DNA of 53,054 bases from the NCBI GenBank assembly GCA_033557835.1, contig JAWQRO010000136.1, positions 1-53,054 of the forward strand, written 5' to 3'. The position numbers and the translations under genes are program-made. Below are positions 44,480 to 53,054 of this stretch, in pieces. Source of the stretch: Helochares maculicollis (taxonomy: Eukaryota; Arthropoda; Insecta; Coleoptera; Hydrophilidae). The notes under the pieces were generated by a model. The model was not told where the DNA came from. It did not search any database and saw only the letters and a list, made by a program, of their open reading frames with translations. The stretch's first letter is position 1. Every line of letters begins with the position of its first letter.

Positions 44480-46160
44480 GTTAAGGAATAAGCATGCTGA
44501 AACTCTCAACAGCGTGTTCATTCTTTAACGCATCTATTCCAAGATTTTTAGAGTTTGCAAATGCTTCAGGAACTTAACAAGGTTTTCACTAATGATAACT
44601 ATCATTCACAAAAAGAATCTAGTATAAATTATATAAATTCCAAAGTCTACACATAGTAGAAAAGTGAAAATACAACAAGATGAGTTTTTTGCCCATTCGA
44701 GTTAGTTAATCCGGAGGAAAGATTGGGCGAGTTGCTGGACAGGATGTTCGAATATAGAATATAGAGTCTGGAATATTGAATAATCTACTAATTTTATCTG
44801 CTATATTTTGAACTGTCAGGAAATCCTAAGACTTTTATATGTAATAGAGAAGCAAGTGATTAGTAATAGTTGGGTCTGGAAAACGGGATTCGTTTTTTGA
44901 ATTTGGGAATGTCGAGTGGGAGACATTTCAAAATTTTAATAATCTATTCGAGTATTATTTATTATACCATCTTGTTATTTGCACTACTAGTCCAATATTA
45001 CAACTATCAATAGAAGTGGTTGTAACAGAAAATTTGTGGAGAAAAATCAAATCCAAAATTTCCTTCCTAGATGTAAATATTTTAAGGTCGTTTATATCAT
45101 TGATAAATTCTTTATTTTCAACGTAATACACAACATGATATTTGTTGATTGGAAAATGCACCCTGAATTAAAAATCGATGTACTTGCATTACTAAATAAT
45201 AAAGCTTTAACGACATAAGTATTATACTTTGAGGCAATATGGAAAAACATTGTCGATATTAAGTATACATATTAAGTTTGCCTCATAAAATATATAATTA
45301 CCATGTAAGGAAGAAGTTATCTTGAGAAACTTGATTAAAATCAGACTACAGAAAACGTGTTAGACACCAAATGGTGTCTTTTTTAAACTTGATCATCAGT
45401 TATAAACGACGACCATTGTCATGTCGTGAAGAGAGAAGACAGTTTTTAAAGGCATTTAGATATGATGATAATTGCTAGGTATATTCGTCTTCTTGGCTTT
45501 TTCGCCTAATTTAGAATAGGATTTGTAACCCGTGTTCTATTTTTTCATAGAAGAGCATTTCCAGCTATTATAACATCAGTTATGTGGTTACCCCTATAAT
45601 CATTTTCGGCAAGAATTTTTTTCTGAGTTGTTCAAATGAAATACAATTTTATTCCAAATCTGACAATTTTTGTTGCAATATACTATATTATCTTCCAGAT
45701 AAATTACCCTTCCATTATAAAAAAAGATTTTCTGTTGAGTATTTTTGGGAAAAAACTGTTTTTGTAATATAATCTAAATGAGCTGTCGATAATAGTTTAA
45801 TTTAACAAAATATGTTGCAATGATTGCTTTTCATGAAAAATAAAGTTTCAATTTTGATTTATTTCATGTAAAGCAAATCTTTCTTTCCACTATATGTAAT
45901 TTTTTGTGTTTAAACATTTTCTTGGCGTTCTTATGTTTTTGTAAGCATGACTATATAGTTTTCAAATTTAAAAGGGCGACAACATAAAACAATATTATGG
46001 TATTGTCAATAATGCTAAATAAAGACACATTAGATTTAGTATGTTTTAATTTTGTCTTGATGTTCAATCGATATTTTCGTCTACATTCTTATTGTTTTGC
46101 ATTGGTTTTGACTCTTTCAGTTCTAAACAATATTGCTACTAAGCACAAAAAGCCTAGTTA
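44480..46160. other. AT-rich spacer, no gene seen
   Basis: Very AT-rich, unique. It contains the foldback at 45362-45379. Small frames (44955-45218, 45584-45772) are unrecognised. Confidence 0.4.
45362..45384 (+). other. Perfect 7-bp hairpin followed by a T-run
   Basis: AGACACC-AAAT-GGTGTCT (45362-45379), with T continuing to 45384. The shape is that of an intrinsic terminator, which has no established role for nuclear polymerase II genes; it may matter for polymerase III transcripts or be chance. Confidence 0.3.
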
Positions 46161-46164
46161 CCGT

Positions 46165-47500
46165 TTTTAATAGCGGAATGTTTCTGGATGTTACAAGCTT
46201 AAGTTAACGTTTTTAATTGAGAGCAAAGGCCGAGTCGGCTGCGCCGAAAGCGCAGATTGGTCGATTTTACAGATATTTTCAATATCTTGGTTGATTTTAT
46301 TCGTATTTGAATATTCAATTGGAGCCACCCTCCATTTTTTCTACTCATTTCATACTTGACTAAATAATATTTATACCATAACGGCTCCATTTGTTAATAC
46401 GTGAAGCAGATCTTTTGTCAATATATTGCTTTATGTACATACAATAAAAGGTCTAAGTTAATGATCGTAATAGCAGTGCATTTCTGGGCGTTAGAAGCTT
46501 AAGTTGGCGCTTCTAATTGAGAGCGAAGCTCGAATTGGCTGCGCCCAACGCGCAGCATACGCATTCTGCAAAAGTTAAAAGATATCTTCATTTTGTTGAG
46601 TATTTTGTTTTAATGCCCGATTGGAGACGCACCAGGCTTTTTCTACACATTCCCTACTTGACAATATTTCGATCAAAATGGCTCCATTTATTAATAAGTG
46701 AAGCAGATCTTGTCAATATAATTTTTATGTACATACAATGACAGGTCTTAGTTGACGCTCTTAATAGCGGAATGTTTCTGGATGTTAGAAGCTTAGGTTC
46801 ATACTTTTAATTGAAGAGCGAAGATCGTATCGGCTGCGCCGAAGGCGCACCTTCCGCCTCTTTATAAACCTTAACAGATATCATTACTTTCTTCATTAAT
46901 TTCATTTTTAAGTTAGGATTCAATGGACACGCCTCCGATTTTACACATTTCATAATTGGCCATATTTAGTATTTGTACCATAATGGTTTTATTTATTACT
47001 ACGTGAAGGTGATCTTTAGTCAATTTTATGTACAAACAATATCAAGTCTAAGTTGACGCTCTTAATAGGGGAATGTTTCTGGATGTTAAAAGCTTCTGGT
47101 TGTCGCTTTTAATTGAGAGCGAAGCTCGAATCGGCTGCGCCAAAGGAGCAACTTACACTTTTTTACAAACCTTAACAGATATTTTTACTTTCTTCATTAA
47201 TTTTATTCTTATGTTAAAATTCAAGACACGCCCTCGATTTTACACATTTCCAACTTGACTACTTAATATTTGTACCAAAACGGCTTTATTAGTTAATACG
47301 CGAAGCTGATCTTTTGTCAAATTTATATACATACAATACAAAGTCTAAATTGATGCTCTTAATGGCGGAATGTTTCTGGATGTTAAAAGCATAGGCTGAT
47401 GCTTTTTTTTGAGAGCGAAGCCCGAATCGGCTGCGCCGAAGGCACAGCTTGCATGTTTTTAAGAATCTTAACTGATACCTTCACTTTCCCGATTAACTTT
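46165..47500 (+). repeat. Tandem array 3, five ~297-bp units with a CTGCGCCGAAGGCGCAG foldback
   Basis: Five copies of one unit with starts ('gcggaatgtttctggatgtt' or close) near 46172, 46470, 46769, 47067 and 47364, a period of about 297 bp. Each unit then has 'gagagcgaagctcgaatcgg', the foldback CTGCGCCGAAGGCGCAG (best copy 47430-47446 region and near 46838; others have one to three changes), 'ccttaacagatatt' and 'gcttcatttattaatacgtgaag' type text in shorter blocks. The array is AT-rich apart from the foldback block. The minus frame 46199-46390 and plus frames inside are chance. Confidence 0.9.
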
Positions 47501-47559
47501 ATTCTTATGTTACGATTCGATTGTAGTTATTGGGTATGTTGAGCGGATACACTTTTTTG

Positions 47560-48455
47560 TCTTCCTTCACATCACCTGATTATCCTAACATTATTTACTT
47601 GTCACCCCATCATTCAGCCTGTATTTTATTCGTGTTGTCCTCATTCACTTTTTGGTGGCTCTTTGTTAAATAGCTTTTTCATTTGTTCTTGATACTGATA
47701 TTCTGATTGCTCCAGATCATCCCTCTCAATGGTTCTATTTTAACTTTTAACTTATTTTAGTAGAATGTGCCTACTTGGAAATAGACAAAATTCATAACTT
47801 GCTGTATCAGTTTTCCTTCAATCCCTATCTTGTAACTCATCAGCACCATTGGTAGTAGTATACGTTTTATGTTCCTGGTGGTAGAGATTTCCACATTTAT
47901 TTTTTGCTCTCTATATTAAAATTATGGAGTAAGATCTGAAGATAATCTTCGTTGTTTGCAACTAGAATGGCAATAACATCAATAGGAAAGAAACGAATTA
48001 GGAAGATTCGAAATAAGATAGGTGTTGGAAAAACTAGGTCTTCTAGAAGTAGAAAATCGATAAACCAAAGCTCAGACGGGGATATTTCAATCCTTATTTT
48101 TGTCTTCTTTCAGACCACCAAATCTACCTAAGATTTCTCATCATCCCATCTCTCCGCCTATATTTTAATTCTGTTGTTCTCATTCACTTTTTGGTGACTT
48201 ATTGTTTCGTTTGTTCTCGATGCCCTTATGCTTACTGCTACAGAACATCCTAATCAATGCTTCTCTTTCTTCTTTTAGCCATGTATAGTTGAATATGTCT
48301 ACTTTAAATGTCGTATCATTTTACTCTCAATCCTCAGCTTGGATCTCTTCAGTTTTTGCCTCTATAATGAAATTGTGGAGTAGAATCTAAAGATTGTCTT
48401 CGTTATTAGCAAGTAAAATGGCAATGAAATCAATAGGGAAGAAACAAAGACGGGA
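47560..48455 (+). repeat. Diverged duplication, two units of ~0.4-0.5 kb
   Basis: Unit 1 (about 47560-48010) and unit 2 (about 48095-48455) share 'ttttgtcttc', 'cattcactttttggtg' (47642 and 48182), 'aatggcaat' followed by 'atcaatagg' (47966 and 48417) and intervening blocks in the same order. Unit 2 is about 90 bp shorter. No known motif; the 66-codon frame at 48394-48594 is unrecognised. Confidence 0.65.
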
Positions 48456-48599
48456 AGTGTTGTATAAAGTTGTGGAAGATTTGTATTCAAGAATAAGATA
48501 CGAAAGTATAATGTCACGAATGTTTGATATGTTTCAAGAGAAAGTTGTTTTGGGACTGAATATCACACAAACAAATGTATTCCAACTACTATAGTTACA

Positions 48600-49755
48600 C
48601 ACCACAAATAATCTTTGCAGTGATGAATTTATGTGTCTTTTATAAATTTTTTATACCGCCTAATAGCCAAATCCGAATGTTGTTCATTCGCTAATAAAAA
48701 TGTTAGATGAAAGCTTTATAGAAAATATTTAGAAAATTCGATTCTTTATATTGATATAATGAACAAATTTCATTGGCAGTGCCCAAAGACGGCAGATAAA
48801 TAAACCATAATTAGAAAGCAGGTGAACAAAATTTATTAGCTGGTTCTTCATATATTAGCAAGTACAAATAAAGCATTACCTTACATCCCAAAATCTAGCT
48901 TTAGAAAGGTATCCACATTACCTGCAAGTAGAGAAAAGAAATTAATTTTGTGTTTAAGAGGTGACCAGTTTTAAGCATACAGTAATAATTATAATAAATA
49001 AATGTAATTAAGACATATAATGAGAAAAAATATAATCTATTGCAAGGAACTGTTAATGGTAAACCGAATTGGTGGAGATGCGACACGACGCTTTGGCAAG
49101 CATCGAGAGCGGCATCGTGTTGGGGGAAAAACGAAGAGAATAAACATTATCTGTGGCGTCCCGAAGGGGGCACAAAAGACGCTGGCGCCGATTCATTTGT
49201 CATTGCGTCACTGCTGTCACTTCCGCTGCACTGGTGAAGCCCCAAACTGCCGTCGCCACGAGACCTAACTATCTGTGACAACATCTAAGGCTAATGTGCA
49301 CCGCATCTCTCGGTTTGCATTGTGATTGCTGTCTGTGGTCCTGCTGGAACCTCTGAGCGACTAAGCTGTTTGCCAGATCCTGGATACCGATATCAAGTCG
49401 ATACTAACGGTTATTAGTCACTGCCTACCGATCCTCGTGCCCATATCCTGACGTCCGTCGTTCCGATTCTCTGATCGATGCCGATGCGATTAAATCCCGA
49501 GACTCATTCCACATCCATTAACAAACAGAAACAAATCATGCCTTACGAATTATCCTATCATAGATAGGTGTTTTAATATGTTACGTATTCATCGAGTAGA
49601 ATGAGTATCGAATGCAAATCCAGGATTTCACATGAATTTCAATAATATACGCTTGATTGAGATGTATTTATTAGTATTAATTGTTCAAATCGAAAATATA
49701 CTTTACGAAATAGACTGCCAGAAGCGCAATTCTTCTTTGAGAGTGTATTTATTTC
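48600..49755. other. Spacer with a GC-rich unique patch, no confirmed gene
   Basis: 48600-49020 is AT-rich. 49050-49510 is clearly GC-richer and unique, with two overlapping plus frames (49020-49268, 49040-49237) that have no recognised domain. It could be exonic or regulatory; no convincing splice pair was seen. Confidence 0.35.
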
Positions 49756-49760
49756 TTGTT

Positions 49761-49787
49761 ACGTTTCGCCCTAGCGGGCATCCTCAG
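49761..49787 (-). ncRNA. Hammerhead-ribozyme-like core at the Penelope element end
   Basis: The minus strand from 49787 reads CTGAGGA, T, GCCC-GCTA-GGGC, GAAAC. This is the hammerhead core pattern CUGANGA, stem II, GAAA, with a four-pair stem II. Penelope-like elements are known to carry hammerhead motifs near their ends. Here one extra U sits before stem II, and I cannot find a convincing stem III with cleavage site in the next 30 bases, so the motif may be a degenerate or non-catalytic descendant. It overlaps the last codons of the element's ORF (LSEDAR then stop). Confidence 0.4.
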
Positions 49788-51060
49788 ACAAATTATTGTT
49801 AAGTGATTCGTCAATGACAGGATACCGTTTATAAAATTGAACAAATAGTTGAATGAGAGGTTGAATCATGATATTTATAAAAAAATGAGCAGCGGTTTCT
49901 TCTTTTTCGTCCTTACACTTCATATTTTTCCAGGAGGTTGATGTAGTCTCTCGAAAGCAAAACGGAGTCTGTTTTGTTCCGGCATGTATTTTTCGTAGTT
50001 TTAATATAAAGACTTTCCAAGGCGATGCAGCTGTACTTGTTTTTTCTGTTTCCATTACTTTTGTACTCTTAAAGCCAAATGTGTGCTTCTTTGAGTTACT
50101 ATGGTTTGTCAGAGTAGTACAATTGATTTTAATTTGTTGTAGGATTTATGTTGGGGGATCCAATAAATTTTTGTGAAGTTGACCCTATATATGTGGTGTC
50201 GCAGTTCATACATGCTGTCTTAACCTTGTTTTTTCTTCTATTTTATCTTTCATTTTAGTGAATAGTTTACTTCCTCGATTTGTAGTTTTGAACGCTGGAG
50301 TAATGTTGAGTTGTTCAGGCGTTTTGTAATAAATATTGTAACTTTTATTCGTGTATGGTATTAGGATGTAAACTTGTTTTGTTGTTGTTGGTGTAGTTGT
50401 CTCCTATTCGTGGATTTCCTTTTGTTAGATTTTCTTTATTATTTCTGGGTAACAATTTTCTATGAACGCCTGTTTAATTTATTCTTTGTTATTTTTGTGG
50501 AATTTCTTATCTAAGCTTTTTAAGGCTTTATATACAGTGCTTTTAATAATATTTCTTTTTATTATTTTTGAATGATTGGAGTCGCAATGTATATGTTGAT
50601 TTCTGGTATCAATCTGTTGTGAGAGTATTGTCTTAGTTTTTTTTATGACAGTGAATTTAAGATGCTTGTTAAAGTTAATAAAGACTCATAAAAGTTCATC
50701 CATTTTGTTTTTTGGGTATGCTAAGAGTATGTTTGCACAGCCAAAGGTTTGTTAGTATTGGTTTTTTAAATATGAAAAAAATTGAAGACGAGATATAAAT
50801 CTATATCTCGTATTAATTCGTTTTGAGTGAGATCGGTGACTTTATTACGGATATTCCAAAATTTCTTAACCGCTTCGTTTACCAGTTCTAGTGGGATGTT
50901 GGTGAATAACGAAGTCATATCTAGGGATAGCATATGTCGTTCGATAATTTTTTGTTTTAACAATTTTCTTATTAGATCGATAGAGCTTTTTTTATAGAGA
51001 ATTTCTTTGGCCCTATATTTGTTGATATATATAGCAATGGTAGTACAAGATAAAATCTTA
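49771..51060 (-). mobile_element. Penelope-like retroelement, 5'-truncated, RT core deleted
   Basis: Reading down the minus strand: KLLKQKIIERHMLSLDMTSLFTNIP then LELVNEAVKKFW (50963-50870, the Penelope RT region with S-L-D-x-x-S-L-F-T-N-I-P), a QTFGCA trace (near 50740) joined directly to ILLAYPKNKMDELL (near 50720-50690), HCDSNHSKIIKRN (near 50580), KSLDKKFHKNN and IKQAFIENCYPE (50520-50450), CMNCDTTYIGSTSQKF (near 50195, the GIY-YIG endonuclease start), LTNHSNSKKHTFGFK (near 50100), and ESLYI..NT then LLEKYE (near 50020-49920). The join between FGCA and ILLAYPK lacks the MGSP...YVDD block, so the reverse transcriptase active site is gone. Frameshifts and stops separate the blocks. The frame 49771-50055 ends in LSEDAR. 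Confidence 0.85.
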
Positions 51061-51064
51061 AGCT

Positions 51065-51275
51065 ACATTTGCCATTCCTCCAGAAAAACATGAAAATTTA
51101 ACCATTCTAATAAATCTAAAATGACTACTACTTTTCGTAGTGTAAGAGCGTTGCAAATCGAGACAAATTTAAATGATACTTAAATTGTCACATATCTTGT
51201 TTTGCAATTTTGAATGTATGAATACTTTACTACAAGAGACTAAAGACACTAAGATCGTTTTTATGTCACACAAAA
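51065..51275. other. AT-rich spacer, nothing recognised
   Basis: Short unique AT-rich stretch between the Penelope relic and the next mariner scrap. Confidence 0.4.
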
Positions 51276-51279
51276 TAGT

Positions 51280-51375
51280 TCTCAACTGAATTCTCGGAAC
51301 TCCACCCAGGTCACTATAGCCGTGTGTGGTCTAGCGTTGTCCTGATGGAACCCAACACGTCTTCTGTTCGTCAAG
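51280..51375 (-). mobile_element. Tiny mariner/Tc1-type scrap (second catalytic D block)
   Basis: The minus strand reads RRVGFHQDNARPHTAIVTWVEF, the block around the second catalytic aspartate in mariner/Tc1-type transposases (HQDNARPHT). Flanks are too decayed to extend it. It differs from the other mariner lineages in this window, which read HDNAPAH or HQDNAP. Confidence 0.65.
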
Positions 51376-51674
51376 GTTTATCTCTTCTGCTACATAGGTA
51401 GCGTCACACGATACAATTTTCCTCAGAATAATGTGCTTTACTTGCATCTGTACTGCATACATATTGCTACGACTTCCACCGTGTATTATTTATTTATTTT
51501 TTACACCAATTCTATTAATGCTATAATGACGTCCTCAGTCAGAGAGCCAAACTCAGTCCTTTTTTGCTGCTTTCTTTGCTTCTTCTAATAAAGGAAGGCT
51601 TTCTTGACATTTACCCAGATTTCATTGGTGTCTGTTACGGTTTCTTCGCTCCTCGCAATTACTCTCTTGCACTG

Positions 51675-53045
51675 GCCACTGTTGAAATCAGATTCTAAAT
51701 TGTTTGTTATGATTTTCCTGATTTCATTTTGTTTTTGTTTGTCGTGTTGGATGATTGACTGTTCATATACAGTTTGATTCAAAATTAAGTTACAAAACTT
51801 CAACTTCGACGTCATCGGTTAAACACAGAGGAATTTTATCGGTATTTCAAAGAATCACCTTCTTGCTTACGCATCTGGACTCGAAACTGACGAAATAAAA
51901 CTAAAAAATCCTCGTTGAAACGAAATAAAGACGAGCGAAAAAAGTTAACAGCCCAATAAATGTCAAGCGGAGAGGAAAAACAAGCGCAACATGTTTGGTA
52001 GGATTGCGTTCATTTCAATTTGTTTTTAATACATTATTAACTATTACTAGCTAAACTTTTCTTTGTATCTTATTCAAAGAAAGACATATTTACTAATATG
52101 CAAAACATTTGAACTTAGTAAGCACAATACAGAAATTCCATCATTTTATTGTAAACAAGGTGATAAATATGAAAGCGGATGCTCATCAAAAAACGTAAAG
52201 CACAATAAATTTGCAACCACAGACGCAAGAGAAGCGGTGCATGTTTTTCTGTCGCCACAATAATATGAATTTGTATTATTAATTGTGATAGAAATTAACC
52301 ATCAAATTTCAACGATAAAGAATGTCGACAATTAAGTCATTGTGTAGTTTACGATGTATGATGTAACTACCCTTCTTACGGCGGTAATATAAAGCGATAT
52401 TCTTTCGAGGTCACGTTCGATCTCCAGTTGAAAAAACAACGCGCTTGAATAAAATTTTACTTAAATGGTTGTTTATGTTCTTTTTTCTGTCTTTATGTTA
52501 TAAGGAAGGTTTTGTGTTCGTGAAATAATTTTATCTAGTGATTATGACGGATATAACGCTTTGTTTTGATAGTGATGCCAGTATTTTTATGGAGGTAAAG
52601 GTGACATTAGTTTGCGATGTATGATGTAATCGTCGTTCTTGCGGCGGAAGATAGTAATACAAAGTGATCTTTTTTGAGATCACGCTCTGTGTTAAATGAT
52701 TAAAAAAACGTGGAGCCACAAAATTTTACTTCAATGGTTGTTTGTTCTTTTTCTGTTTCTCTTTGATAAGGACGGTTTTGCGTTCATGAAAAAATTTAAT
52801 CTCGAGGTTTTGAAGGATCTAACGACGTGTTTGATTATGATGCCGTTATTTTCATAACAATAACGGTGCCGTCGTGTTTGCATAATATTCTTTAACTCAG
52901 CATGGTCTATCGGCATCATTTCAATTATGCCAGGAGTCCCAAATTAGCCAAATTTTCAACAGTTTTATTAATACTTAGAAAATACCAGGTCCTTGTCACA
53001 TTAGCATTCTTAACATGTGGGTTAAGTATTGAAAATTAATTCTGC
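51675..53045 (+). repeat. Long inverted repeat copy 2, uninterrupted
   Basis: Reverse-complement match to 31690-34095 minus the nested mariner. It contains two tandem sub-units with a ~263-bp period: 'gtttacgatgtatgatgtaa' at 52347 and 'gtttgcgatgtatgatgtaa' at 52610. Both are followed by 'aaaattttacttcaatggtt' type text and 'ggttttgcgttc'. The intact TA at 52357-52358 is the empty counterpart of the mariner target. The 76-codon minus frame at 51585-51815 overlaps the outer edge and may be a remnant of coding sequence of this element, but it is not recognised. The copy may continue past the window end. Confidence 0.85.
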
Positions 53046-53054
53046 TATATATAT

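Noticed and set aside
51585..51815. 76-codon minus frame at the edge of the long inverted repeat
   Set aside because: Vaguely like the linker of insect endonuclease/reverse-transcriptase proteins, but no diagnostic motif; not called as a gene.
1..53054. CRISPR arrays, bacterial operons or defence systems
   Set aside because: The tandem repeats lack the short-repeat/unique-spacer layout, no Cas-like or prokaryotic genes occur, and the tRNA and transposons are eukaryotic.

Overview
The window looks like a gene-poor, AT-rich stretch of an insect (or other arthropod) nuclear genome. The support is a eukaryotic tRNA-Thr gene with internal A and B boxes and a T-run terminator, many decayed mariner transposons, a jockey-type non-LTR retrotransposon, a Penelope-like element, and very AT-rich spacer DNA broken by short GC-rich islands. 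I found no intact protein-coding gene. The longest open frames (346, 247 and 172 codons on the minus strand near 25 kb) are low-complexity readings of a purine minisatellite. The DNA could be intergenic or lie inside long introns. Two weak exon candidates are listed (4908-4982 plus, 43171-43274 minus).

Layout. 1-2860: diverged tandem array with units of about 0.34-0.5 kb, running off the left edge. 4121-4255: 18-bp minisatellite. 7500-9700: a reverse-transcriptase scrap, then diverged ~0.67-kb repeats sharing a GC-rich module with the first array. 10480-10780: GC island. 12540-18155: retroelement and mariner relics (RT scrap, mariner, jockey, full-length dead mariner, 447-bp tandem duplication). 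18.2-22.9 kb: mostly unique DNA with a TATA-like promoter candidate and CTCF-like motifs. 22975-24780: second array, running straight into a polypurine minisatellite (24885-25680). 26450-27030: CpG-rich, promoter-like block with a full CRE and a CCAAT box. 28.3-34.1 kb: dense transposon graveyard with two mariner families fused head to tail, and a mariner nested in a larger repeat. 36.9-41.8 kb: two more mariner relics and an old ~0.8-kb direct duplication. 42183-42256: tRNA-Thr(AGT). 46165-47500: third array (~297-bp units). 47560-48455: another duplication. 49761-51060: broken Penelope-like element with a hammerhead-like motif. 51675-53045: inverted second copy of the larger repeat at 31.7-34.1 kb.

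The most unusual signal is that three unrelated tandem arrays and several dispersed repeats carry the same short GC-rich foldback core, a GAA triloop closed by C-G (as in GCGAAGC, GGCGAAGCC and CTGCGCCGAAGGCGCAG). d(GCGAAGC) is a known, exceptionally stable DNA mini-hairpin. A second strong point is that the inverted repeat copy near 52.36 kb keeps the empty TA target site of the mariner inserted at 32280, which fixes that insertion's boundaries and order. At least nine mariner-family relics of several lineages are present and none encodes a continuous transposase. All calls come from reading motifs by eye; no database was searched.
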